Below, in pieces: positions 26,761 through 35,845 of a DNA stretch of 64,000 bases. How positions within the stretch are numbered: position 1 is the stretch's first letter; each line of letters begins with the position of its first letter. The stretch is from Cryomorpha sp963836915 (GTDB taxonomy: Bacteria; Bacteroidota; Bacteroidia; Flavobacteriales_D; Cryomorphaceae). The stretch lies in NCBI GenBank assembly GCA_963836915.1, contig CAWILH010000002.1:2294001-2358000 (forward strand). The letters are read 5' to 3'. The position numbers and the translations under genes are program-made. The notes under the pieces were generated by a model, which did no database searches, had not been told where the DNA came from, and was given only the letters and a program-made list of their open reading frames with translations.

Positions 26761-29700
26761 TGAGAAAAATAGTTTTAAAGTGCTCAACGTTTTTTTTATT
26801 GGTATTTTGTCTATTTACCATTTCTGGTGCTGCTCAAGAAAATAGGGTGAATATGTCCTATGCGAACCAGTCTAGAGAAGTGAGTGCTTCGGTAAATATG
26901 GCAAGCGGCCAACCCAATATCTCGATACCCTTATTGACATTAGAGTCAAAAGGAATTCCGCTCCCTATAGTATTGACTTATAATTACAGCGGTTATAAAA
27001 CAGACGATATTGCATCATGGGTCGGGCATGGTTGGAGTATAACTGGTACAGGATCGGTGGCTAGAAATACAAATGGTTTTCCGGATGACAAAGCGATCGC
27101 AATACCGGATGTTACCGGTTTTGGGGATGAAGGAGGCTATTTGAGAAATAACCGCTCGAGAACGGGGCCTTGGTCTGAAGAAGATCTTCCTTACATTGTT
27201 GCTGGACAGATTGACTTGACCCCGGACATATTCACGTACAACTCTCCGGTTGGCACTGGAACATTCATATTGGATAAAGCGAATCCTGAAATTACATCCA
27301 CTTTTGCGACCCATTTCCCTTACAGCAGCAATATTGTCGAGATGGATTGGTATATATCCAGCGGAGGTTCCACAGCTGAAATACTGAGAAAGCGGTACAT
27401 AGAAAACTTCGTTATTTCGGACGAAATGGGGAATAAGGCTGAATATGACAAAAGAGAATTTGCTATAATAAAGCCCGGATCTAATATTTGCAACCCGGCT
27501 GACAAGTTACCTGATCAATACTCCAACCCAGGGTATACCGGTTCATTTGTTTCTAACTGGCTATGTACTTCTATATCCAATAGCTATAATCAGGAGTGTT
27601 TTAAATTTGAGTATGATGAATCCAACTCAATATACTATCCGATCCCTTCGACAAGACGGACAATGACAGGGCAAATTACAAGTTGTTCTGACATTTATGA
27701 AGTTGGAAAAAAGTATCTGAATAGAATCGATTTTCACAACGGATATGTAGTGTTCGAAAAAAGACAGACAGAGCGCCTTGATTTAGAAGATCATTATCCG
27801 TTGGAATATATTGAATTTTATTACAATGGGGTCACAGAACCACTTCTAAGAATAAAGTTTGAATACGGTCATCAGAGTTGTTGTTCCGGTGGAACGCCTT
27901 TGGAACTTGACAGAATCATATTTTTTGGAGAGACTGGCTCAATTCTAAAGCAAATTGAATTTGAGTACCATAATCCCGCTACGAATGATTTTATAGCAAC
28001 AGATCTTTCCACTGCTAAAGATTATTGGGGTTATTTCAACGGTCAAACATCGAATGTGAACTCCTTACCAGACGTTGATCTACCAGCAGGAAGCGTTCAT
28101 GGTACGGTTTTTACACAAGGCAACAATAAAGAACCTAGCTTTGAATATGGTAAGATCGGAGCACTCGGAGCGGTTCGCGATCTCACAGCCGGATCAACCG
28201 TCTTTCTAGATTATGAATCAAATACATACAGCCAGGATGGAAAGGGAAATGCTGTAAGTGTGCAGCTATATCCCAGCGGGATTCGAAAAGGACCTGGAAT
28301 AAGAGTTCATGAGATAATTTCTTTGGATGGAAACGGTGATGGCTCTAGAAAAACATATGAGTATAGTGATTTTGATACTCCGGGACTATCGAGCGGTGTG
28401 CTCGTTGACCCTCTTAATTTCGTGAGCTACTGGGAGAGTATTTATTTTTCAAACTATGTGCCAGATGGATACCAGGTAATGTCGACTCCAATTTCTCAAG
28501 GAAATTTTGCTGGGGAAAGCCCCCTGATATATACGAATGTTCGAGAAAATAACTGCAACACTTTAACTTCGGGAGGATTCTGCGAAAATTTTGACACTGG
28601 AACGTCGTTGAATTGGTTTTCTTTTGAACCAAATATAGGGAGCTACGAACAGCCATATGCACCTTTATTTTCCCCATACTGGAAAAGAGGGTTGCCGATC
28701 AAAACTGCGCTTATCGATCAACAAGGAGATACCATCCGTACAACCCAAAATTTGTATGAATCGGAAGTCATCAACAGTACGGCTATTACACTTGCGAAAG
28801 TGAGCAAGTATATTGGAATGGTTTTCAATCCAGATGAAAATGAGTCTCAAATATTTCAATCTCGATACAATTATTCTACTACGTGGAATACCGAAAAATT
28901 TCATTTAAAAAAGAATGTCAGCAAAACATTTGAAAACAATTTGGTAGTTGCTGTTGAATCCAAGGAGTTATTTTATGAGAATCCAAACACCCTACAGCCA
29001 AATAAGGAAATTACACTGTTATCTGACGGTACGGCGATAGAGACCAGACATAAATTTTTTAGTGATTATAACTTAGAAACACTGTCATCCAACCAAATTG
29101 AAGCTTCGTCTATATGTAATTGGGAATATTATAACTCTTTTGGTTATGGCAGTTTTCCCGACTTACCGGTTGAAACATCCACATTTATGCAAAAACCTGG
29201 TGGGCCTGTTCAATTGATTGGAAGTAAAATTTCCATTTTTGAGACAGATTTTTCCATTGGTAAACCAAGGCTTAAATATACTAGGTCTGCAGAGATGGAT
29301 GTGCCGATTATAGATTATCAAATGTCTGAAACAGAACTTCAAATAGTTTCGGGTTCACCTCAGTTGGTTCTAGTGTACGACAACGATTTGTTTCCTTCAA
29401 TTGATTCAGAAACAACAATTTTCGATGAGAACTCCAATATTTTGGAATCCGTTGATCGTAATGCTCAGTTTAAGAGTATAATAAAAGATCCAGAGCTAGG
29501 GAAAGTCCACGCTAAAGTAACAAACGGCAAACTTTCTACATCCCGCTATACCAGCTTCGAGAACGATTTTCATGGTGGCTGGGGAACCACGGTTGATTTT
29601 ACAACCGCAGCAGGTGGTCCTTCCTACGCCGTGACGGGCGACCGCTATTATAAATTGACCGAAGGCGGGATAAATTCCATTGCAGGAAGTAGTGACCATT

Positions 29701-32700
29701 TACCTGCGGGCGCTTATCTACTCAGCTATTGGTCAAGTGGCACAGTGAATACCCTTTTTACAGAGCCTTTCACGATTATTGAAGAAAAAAGCCTTTTTGA
29801 AGGAGAATGGACGTACACCGAGAAAATAATTGAATGGACTGGCGATGACAATTTGGTCACATTGAACGGCTCAGGCTATATTGACGAGCTCCGCCTCCAC
29901 GAGATCGATGCCACCATGGAAACCATGGGTCACTATCCAGACGGAAAATTGAAATACAAGTGCTCCCCAAGTGGCGAAGTGATCACCTACGAGTACGACT
30001 CCAAGGGGAGATTGGAATGGATGCTCGACCGGGAGCGCAATGTCCTTGAATATCACGAGTACCGTGAAAAAGATATTAATGATATTACCAGTTATAACGC
30101 ACATTTGGTACGAATACCAAAGAAAGAAGGTTTTTCAAAGACCGATATGGAAAATTCTCCGGTCACATCAGATCGAAAGGTAGTCTCTACCGTTACATTT
30201 ACAGATGGTCTTGGAAGGTTCAGGAAGGCCTTTGAATTTAATGCGGCAAAGAATGGGCTTTTATTAGCAAGCGTTAAATTTGTAAAATACGATGCATTTG
30301 GAAGAGAATTGAAGAAGTATCTTCCCTACATCACCCAAATATCGGATCCGGACATTTTTACATACCGCCAAAATGCGGAAGCCGAACAGCTAAGCTATTA
30401 CGAAAACCGGGACGATCCCAACGAAGTGACATCTTATCCATTCTCAGAGACACTCGTTGAATCCAGTCCCTTACAACGGCCGTTGGAGCAAGGAAGTATG
30501 GGGCAAGAATTTCAATTGGGTGGCGGCCATACTACTAGCATGGAATATGGTTGGAACACTGTGGCCGACGGAATAAGACAATGGCACTATAACCATGGCG
30601 GTACTTGGATGAATAGCACATTGTATGCACCCAACACCTTAAGGAAATCTATGGTGACCAATATCGAAGGTCATAAATACGAAGCGTATACAGACACGTA
30701 TGGCCGCGAAGTGGCAAGAACCAGCTATGCCGATGGAGTATTGGACGCCGACGGCAGATTCTCTACCGGCAATATTTCTACCGGCACTAGCGTCATAGAC
30801 CATAAGCTCACGAGCTATATGATCTATGATGATTTCGGACGCCTGCGCTATGACGTTCCTGCCAAGGCGGTCGAAGAAATGACCTTGCTCAATGAGTTTG
30901 CCCTAAATCCTTATGGTGATACGAGTTACGGTACAAATATGATTTACGATGAATTGGTCACCTATTATTCTTATAATGCCGACGGACATATGGTATACAA
31001 GCATATTCCCGGGCAAGGTCGTTTGTACACTATTTACAACAGTCTTGACAGACCCATCATGTCTGCAGACCAGCAACAACGGGAAGGCTATAAATGGGAC
31101 TTCGTAAAATACGATACCCGTGGAAGAGTCATCCTTAAAGGTGAAGTCGGCTCCAGCCTTGGGTCGGAGACGCTGCAAGCTGGCGCGACAGGTTTTCTTG
31201 ATCCTAATAATGAGCCATTTAAAGGCGAAGCTTTTGCAGGCAACTCTGGAGCGCTCAAGGGTTACACCAACATATGCTATCCGGATTATGTGTCGGAAGC
31301 TGATCTATTGAACGTATACTATTTTGATAATTATGACTTTGATTTCCCTCCCGAATTTGCCTTTATACCTTTCGGCGAAAATTTGGAACCGCTTGAAGTC
31401 ACCCGCGGCCTTGCCACCGGCAGTATCACGCGTATATTGAATATTTCTGGCAGCTTTGGCGACTGGCTCTGGACGGTGACCTATTACGATGATGATAAAC
31501 GTCCCATACAGGCCTTCACCCAAAACCACAAAGGCGGTTGGGACAGAATTGATACAGAGTACAATCAATTCGGTCAGGTAGAAAATACCACTCAATACCA
31601 TCGCTATGAATCAGCTTCTGATGAGCATATTTTCAAAACCCGTTATGTCTATGATAATTTGTCACAATTGCTTCGGGAAGTATACTGTAAGATAGACGGT
31701 GATGATGAAATAAGGGTAAGCCAGCGTTGGTATAACAAGGAAGGCAAGCTAAAATCCTTGAACCTACATAAAAGGGAAGGCATCAGCAATACCATTCAGA
31801 ATATCGATTACCGCTATAACGAACTTGGCCAGCTCACCCATATCAATAACCCGTCCTTGATAACCGATGCCTACAATAACGACGATGACGACGTATTCGG
31901 CCAGGAGCTGGCCTATCACCGCAATGCTTTGGAGTACAGCCCAAGTTCAGAATTGCCAGGGTATATAAAGTACGACGGCAATGTATCCATGATGATCTGG
32001 AATACGAAAGCACCAGATGAAGATGGATCGACCCTTTCAAAAAATGCTTACGGATACACCTATGACGATCTGGGACAAATGACTTCAGCCCGTTATAGGG
32101 CAGATAAACCTTACGATCCCGGTAACTTCAACACGAGAGATAATTGGTTCAATGAATCTGTCCAATACGATACTGGCGGAAATATACTACGCTTATCGAG
32201 GAACCGACGCAATGGTTCTTTGTCAGCACCAATGGACGATCTTACATACACGTATTCCAAAAATGGATTTAAGCCCATAAAGATTACTGATGCTGCTTTG
32301 GCCACTTCACAGGGGGGGCTCACCCATTTTATCGATGGAGCGGATGGCGCGGTAGAATTCACCTATGATAAAGCGGGTAGAGTCAGAAACGATGCAAACC
32401 GAAGCTGCAGCTTCGTCTATAATCAACTGGGACTGCCCCGTCAGGTAAACTACGGATCGATCAAAAGTATAAAATATTTGTACGACGCCGCAGGCAATAA
32501 ACTCCAAAAGCGCGTGGAAGTTCCTGTCTATCCTTCAGGAACACTATCAATAGATGAAGAAGATTATAACGTGGATTACATCGGAAACTTCGTATACCGC
32601 AATGGCCAGCTCGATATGATCTACCATCCAGAAGGGGTGCTTCGGCCTACACCTGCCAATACTTCCAATACCACTGAATTTGTCTACGATTATTTCATCA

Positions 32701-34628
32701 AAGACTATCTTGGAAATGTGAGAGCCGTGATTTCGGAAGAAGATGCCATAGAGACCCAAAAGTTCTTGGCCACGCTTGAAGAAGTATGGGCGGAAGTGGA
32801 AGAACAGAACTATGACAATCTCGGCGAAACGCGTCACGAGCGGCCGGCCGAATATCCCGTGACCGGCTCTGTGGTGCTCAACGAGCAGATCGCCTACCTC
32901 ACTCATGCCAATGGCACCGAAATGGGGCCATCGCTCGTGATGCCGGTAAAGCGGGGCGACAGGGTGAGCCTTTCGACCGATTATTTCTACACGGAAGACG
33001 CGCCCGGTGTGACCTATGATAACCTTACCACCTTCGTGAGCGAGATACTCATATCGCTTGCGGCGAGCGGCTCAGGGGTGCTCCAGCTCGATGAAGGGCA
33101 GTTGGTAGATATTGCGTCCGGTGTGGGTGATTATGGCGTCGCAATCACCGACCTCCTGAATTCAGAAATTGACAATACCGACCTGAGCAGACCACATGCC
33201 TACCTCGTATGGATGCAATATGACAACGGCATGAAGTTGATACCGGAAGGTTCGGGCGCACTTCGCGTAACCAATGCCAATGAGCTGGAGCGGCTCATAG
33301 AAGAAGAGATTCCGATCTTGACCGATGGCTATCTCCATGCCTACGTTTCCAACGGCAGCGCCAAAGGGGTCTCCTTCGATAATATCTTGGTCACCAGCAT
33401 CCGCGGCAAGCTAAGACAGATCAATGATTATTACCCCTTTGGCCTTGCCATCGCCGGGCTCAATGGTATCCATGACGATTATCTGAACAAGTATACTTCC
33501 AAGGAACTCCAGACTTCTGAGTTTGCGAATGAAGAAGGCCTTGAGATGTACGATTTTGGAAGTAGGTTTTATGATGCACAGTTGGGGAGGTGGTATACGC
33601 CTGATCCTGCCATGCAGTTTAGCAATCCTTATCTGGCGATGGGGAATAATCCGGTGATGTACATCGACCCGGACGGGGAGTTTATATTTGCAGCGGTGGG
33701 CATAGGCATTCTTGCGAATGCGCTTATAACTGGTGCATTGATAGGAGCGGCTTCATATACTGCTTCAGTTGCAATGAGTTCTGGTGGTTTCGACAATTGG
33801 AATGGACGCGATTTTGCCAAATCAATAGGTATCGGAGCGGTGTCGGGAGTGTTGACTGCCGGAATAGGATCAGCATTTGGAAGCGTAGGGGGCACAGGAT
33901 CAGCGCTTGGAAATGTGGTAAAGGAAGGTGTTAGGGCTGGCTTCCATGGTGCATCATCTATGATGGTGAACACAGCATTTGGCCAAGATGTAAACATTGG
34001 TACTTATGCGACAGGGGCCTTTTCTTCTGTAAGTGGTTCTTTAACATCGAATTTAAGTGCAGGGAATCAAGCCGCAATATCATCCCTTGCAGGAGGTACA
34101 GTTTCTCAGCTCTCAGGTGGGAATTTTTGGGCTGGTGCGGCTAATGGAGCTATTGTTGGTGGTTTGAATCATGCAATGCATGGAGTTACCAAAAGAGCAA
34201 ATTTTAAGTACATTCAAAAAAATGGAACCGAATTTAGTACTAGAGCAGAGCTTGTGCAGGGAATGCTAAATGACCAGAGTAAGGAGTATGCTGGAGCTGA
34301 TTTCGTTGATGGAGAAGGGAATGAGCGATATTTTATGTTGGATGCATCAGGAAATAGTAGGACTCATGGTCTATTCGATCCAAGAATGCTTCCTGATTAT
34401 GTTAATATTAACCGTCGTTATCACACGCATACCACGTTGAATCCGCCTAGTCAGCAGGACAGTATGAATTCTGCCAAAAATGGAGGAAAAACTCCATCCT
34501 ACGTCATAACTCGGATATTATCTTATCGGGTAAAGCCATATCCAGCCGCACCAATTGGTGTCCATTATTATTCACGGACTTACCAAACAAGTGATTGGTT
34601 GAACGGAAATTTCTCGGGTTTAAAATAG
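26757..34628 (+). CDS. Giant RHS-repeat polymorphic-toxin-like protein with a JAB-like C-terminal domain
   Basis: 2623 residues. Signal peptide about 1-24 (FCLFTISGAAQ). An N-terminal segment typical of Bacteroidota RHS proteins follows (VNMASGQPNISIPL, VLTYNYSGYK, WVGHGWSI). YD/RHS repeats begin at about 1060 (MGHYPDGKLKYK, ITYEYDSKGRL) and run to the RHS core at about 2225-2310 (YYPFGLAIAG, YDFGSRFYDAQLGRWYTPDP, NPVMYIDPDGE). After the core come a Gly/Ala-rich hydrophobic stretch (about 2311-2470) and a distinct tip with H2556-x-H2558-x6-S2565-x2-D2568 (RYHTHTTLNPPSQQD), similar to the JAB1/MPN metalloprotease motif. RHS shells enclose a C-terminal toxin (established knowledge). The JAB assignment is tentative. 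The tip and next gene look AT-richer than the repeat region. No T9SS C-terminal signal is obvious. Confidence 0.9.
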   Translation: MMRKIVLKCSTFFLLVFCLFTISGAAQENRVNMSYANQSREVSASVNMASGQPNISIPLLTLESKGIPLPIVLTYNYSGYKTDDIASWVGHGWSITGTGSVARNTNGFPDDKAIAIPDVTGFGDEGGYLRNNRSRTGPWSEEDLPYIVAGQIDLTPDIFTYNSPVGTGTFILDKANPEITSTFATHFPYSSNIVEMDWYISSGGSTAEILRKRYIENFVISDEMGNKAEYDKREFAIIKPGSNICNPADKLPDQYSNPGYTGSFVSNWLCTSISNSYNQECFKFEYDESNSIYYPIPSTRRTMTGQITSCSDIYEVGKKYLNRIDFHNGYVVFEKRQTERLDLEDHYPLEYIEFYYNGVTEPLLRIKFEYGHQSCCSGGTPLELDRIIFFGETGSILKQIEFEYHNPATNDFIATDLSTAKDYWGYFNGQTSNVNSLPDVDLPAGSVHGTVFTQGNNKEPSFEYGKIGALGAVRDLTAGSTVFLDYESNTYSQDGKGNAVSVQLYPSGIRKGPGIRVHEIISLDGNGDGSRKTYEYSDFDTPGLSSGVLVDPLNFVSYWESIYFSNYVPDGYQVMSTPISQGNFAGESPLIYTNVRENNCNTLTSGGFCENFDTGTSLNWFSFEPNIGSYEQPYAPLFSPYWKRGLPIKTALIDQQGDTIRTTQNLYESEVINSTAITLAKVSKYIGMVFNPDENESQIFQSRYNYSTTWNTEKFHLKKNVSKTFENNLVVAVESKELFYENPNTLQPNKEITLLSDGTAIETRHKFFSDYNLETLSSNQIEASSICNWEYYNSFGYGSFPDLPVETSTFMQKPGGPVQLIGSKISIFETDFSIGKPRLKYTRSAEMDVPIIDYQMSETELQIVSGSPQLVLVYDNDLFPSIDSETTIFDENSNILESVDRNAQFKSIIKDPELGKVHAKVTNGKLSTSRYTSFENDFHGGWGTTVDFTTAAGGPSYAVTGDRYYKLTEGGINSIAGSSDHLPAGAYLLSYWSSGTVNTLFTEPFTIIEEKSLFEGEWTYTEKIIEWTGDDNLVTLNGSGYIDELRLHEIDATMETMGHYPDGKLKYKCSPSGEVITYEYDSKGRLEWMLDRERNVLEYHEYREKDINDITSYNAHLVRIPKKEGFSKTDMENSPVTSDRKVVSTVTFTDGLGRFRKAFEFNAAKNGLLLASVKFVKYDAFGRELKKYLPYITQISDPDIFTYRQNAEAEQLSYYENRDDPNEVTSYPFSETLVESSPLQRPLEQGSMGQEFQLGGGHTTSMEYGWNTVADGIRQWHYNHGGTWMNSTLYAPNTLRKSMVTNIEGHKYEAYTDTYGREVARTSYADGVLDADGRFSTGNISTGTSVIDHKLTSYMIYDDFGRLRYDVPAKAVEEMTLLNEFALNPYGDTSYGTNMIYDELVTYYSYNADGHMVYKHIPGQGRLYTIYNSLDRPIMSADQQQREGYKWDFVKYDTRGRVILKGEVGSSLGSETLQAGATGFLDPNNEPFKGEAFAGNSGALKGYTNICYPDYVSEADLLNVYYFDNYDFDFPPEFAFIPFGENLEPLEVTRGLATGSITRILNISGSFGDWLWTVTYYDDDKRPIQAFTQNHKGGWDRIDTEYNQFGQVENTTQYHRYESASDEHIFKTRYVYDNLSQLLREVYCKIDGDDEIRVSQRWYNKEGKLKSLNLHKREGISNTIQNIDYRYNELGQLTHINNPSLITDAYNNDDDDVFGQELAYHRNALEYSPSSELPGYIKYDGNVSMMIWNTKAPDEDGSTLSKNAYGYTYDDLGQMTSARYRADKPYDPGNFNTRDNWFNESVQYDTGGNILRLSRNRRNGSLSAPMDDLTYTYSKNGFKPIKITDAALATSQGGLTHFIDGADGAVEFTYDKAGRVRNDANRSCSFVYNQLGLPRQVNYGSIKSIKYLYDAAGNKLQKRVEVPVYPSGTLSIDEEDYNVDYIGNFVYRNGQLDMIYHPEGVLRPTPANTSNTTEFVYDYFIKDYLGNVRAVISEEDAIETQKFLATLEEVWAEVEEQNYDNLGETRHERPAEYPVTGSVVLNEQIAYLTHANGTEMGPSLVMPVKRGDRVSLSTDYFYTEDAPGVTYDNLTTFVSEILISLAASGSGVLQLDEGQLVDIASGVGDYGVAITDLLNSEIDNTDLSRPHAYLVWMQYDNGMKLIPEGSGALRVTNANELERLIEEEIPILTDGYLHAYVSNGSAKGVSFDNILVTSIRGKLRQINDYYPFGLAIAGLNGIHDDYLNKYTSKELQTSEFANEEGLEMYDFGSRFYDAQLGRWYTPDPAMQFSNPYLAMGNNPVMYIDPDGEFIFAAVGIGILANALITGALIGAASYTASVAMSSGGFDNWNGRDFAKSIGIGAVSGVLTAGIGSAFGSVGGTGSALGNVVKEGVRAGFHGASSMMVNTAFGQDVNIGTYATGAFSSVSGSLTSNLSAGNQAAISSLAGGTVSQLSGGNFWAGAANGAIVGGLNHAMHGVTKRANFKYIQKNGTEFSTRAELVQGMLNDQSKEYAGADFVDGEGNERYFMLDASGNSRTHGLFDPRMLPDYVNINRRYHTHTTLNPPSQQDSMNSAKNGGKTPSYVITRILSYRVKPYPAAPIGVHYYSRTYQTSDWLNGNFSGLK

Positions 34629-34633
34629 TAACT

Positions 34634-35191
34634 ATGAGATCAAAAATATTCATTCTATTTTCTTCTATTTGCCTATTGCATTGTCCACAAGCATATTGTC
34701 AGGAAAGTTTTCCAAATGAAATTCAATACTTTCAAGAGTTTTTGGCAAAGTTTCATCCTACGGATGCTCACAGGGTATTAGTTCTCCACGTTGTAAGATG
34801 TTCTGAGAGTGGAAATTGCGATTTTATTTTTGCTTTAACTCCTTTATTTGATCAACACCTACTTTCCTATATCAATTCACAGTATATGTTGGAAGTAAAT
34901 ACGGAATTAGTAATCGTACGAACTGAACTTGACAGAGATGAGATGAAAGAATTAAATTTTAATTCTCCCATAATTGAATATTCTCTTGAAGACAGTCGTC
35001 TGCAAAGACTTTGTGATTATACCAATGAGAACTCTTACTGCTTAGAGAACTCATTTTCATATTGCTATTCTTGGGAGTTAGAAAGTGGTATTCAAAAGAA
35101 TTTTATCGTTAGAAGTATTGACGACTTACCCATGGGGCTGTCATTCTATAACAATAGTGATATTGAACGAGTAGAAGGAAAGAAATATTGA
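34634..35191 (+). CDS. Secreted hypothetical protein, candidate immunity protein to the RHS tip
   Basis: 185 residues from ATG 34634 (MRSKIFILFSSICLLH). The frame opens 13 codons earlier inside the RHS gene, but this Met begins a clear signal peptide (about 1-24, ending QAYCQ). The mature part is acidic with five or more cysteines (VVRCSESGNC, LQRLCDYTNENSYC, SYCYSWE), fitting a periplasmic or outer-membrane location. It begins 5 bp after the RHS stop and looks similarly AT-rich. Polymorphic toxins usually have the immunity gene just downstream, so this is the obvious candidate. No homology is recognised and the function is inferred from position only. Confidence 0.6.
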   Translation: MRSKIFILFSSICLLHCPQAYCQESFPNEIQYFQEFLAKFHPTDAHRVLVLHVVRCSESGNCDFIFALTPLFDQHLLSYINSQYMLEVNTELVIVRTELDRDEMKELNFNSPIIEYSLEDSRLQRLCDYTNENSYCLENSFSYCYSWELESGIQKNFIVRSIDDLPMGLSFYNNSDIERVEGKKY

Positions 35192-35213
35192 AATAGATTT
35201 TCTGAACTTTAAA

Positions 35214-35279
35214 TCAAGCCATCTGCTGCACATTTGCTTTAAAGATAAAGCCATCCAGAAACTCAATCAGGAGGGTTTT
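35214..35279 (-). pseudogene. Remnant of a second XRE-regulator 3' end
   Basis: Directly after the TAA of the XRE gene, and in the same frame, the minus strand reads KTLLIEFLDGFIFKANVQQ followed by two residues and a stop. This parallels the tail of the XRE gene itself (KELIDAFILKTNLQKELAH) and is closer to what I recall of the usual family ending. It looks like a displaced or duplicated 3' end left by recombination or integration. Confidence 0.6.
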
Positions 35280-35708
35280 TTAATGCGCCAGCTCTTTCTG
35301 TAAATTGGTTTTGAGAATAAAGGCATCGATCAATTCTTTGACGATCGCCTTTTTTTCTTGGGGGAACTTCTCAACTTTCTTGAACTGGCTTAAAAGTTCT
35401 TGGTCTGAAATGCCGTTGGCTGCGCGATCTTCGAGCGTTCCGTTAATCAGGTAATCGGGAGAGACTTCCAAAACCTGCGCTATGCGGTTAATCACATCTG
35501 CAGACGGCTTGGCATCACATCTTTCGTACCTTCCGATATTGCGGTAATGGGTATTTGAAAGCTCTGCAAGTTTTTGTTGTGAAAGACCTTTTTTGGCTCG
35601 TTCATCTTTTAAGCGATTGAGCCTATCCACCTTGGGGTCGGTATCCGCCCAGCTAACCAGAAATCGGAGTGACCTTAGTTTCCAATCAGGTGGCCACCAG
35701 GTAGCCAC
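35280..35708 (-). CDS. XRE-family helix-turn-helix regulator
   Basis: 142 codons in the open frame; the start is uncertain. The first 24 residues (MATWWPPDWKLRSL...) do not look like the family, and a GTG giving VDRLNRLKDERAKKGL is a plausible real start (about 117 residues). The HTH lies in LSQQKLAELSNTHYRNIGRYE, followed by SADVINRIAQVLEVSPDYLINGT and a C-terminal helix pair. This family of small Bacteroidota XRE proteins has no obvious sensor domain. It is convergent with the candidate immunity gene. A related 3'-end fragment follows directly in frame, so the present C terminus may have been swapped. Confidence 0.8.
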   Translation of the reverse strand: MATWWPPDWKLRSLRFLVSWADTDPKVDRLNRLKDERAKKGLSQQKLAELSNTHYRNIGRYERCDAKPSADVINRIAQVLEVSPDYLINGTLEDRAANGISDQELLSQFKKVEKFPQEKKAIVKELIDAFILKTNLQKELAH

Positions 35709-35792
35709 TTCCGTAGAATACTCTTAACAGCCCCATGAACGGAAGTTTCTGAAATCAAATATTAAATCCATCAATCTTTCCTTCCCCGCCAT

Positions 35793-35825
35793 TTTGGCAG
35801 TAATGCCCGAAATTGAATACCTTTG
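35793..35825 (+). promoter_or_regulatory. Promoter of miaB
   Basis: TTTG (35793-35796), a 21-bp spacer and TACCTTTG (35818-35825). Both boxes match the Bacteroidota consensus exactly; the spacer is slightly long. The miaB ATG is 20 bp further on. Confidence 0.65.
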
Positions 35826-35845
35826 CAGTCCTTTAAAAAATCAAT

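Noticed and set aside
24616..35845. Insertion sequence or integrase bordering the RHS locus
   Set aside because: No transposase, integrase or terminal inverted repeats were found. Only the displaced XRE tail hints at recombination.
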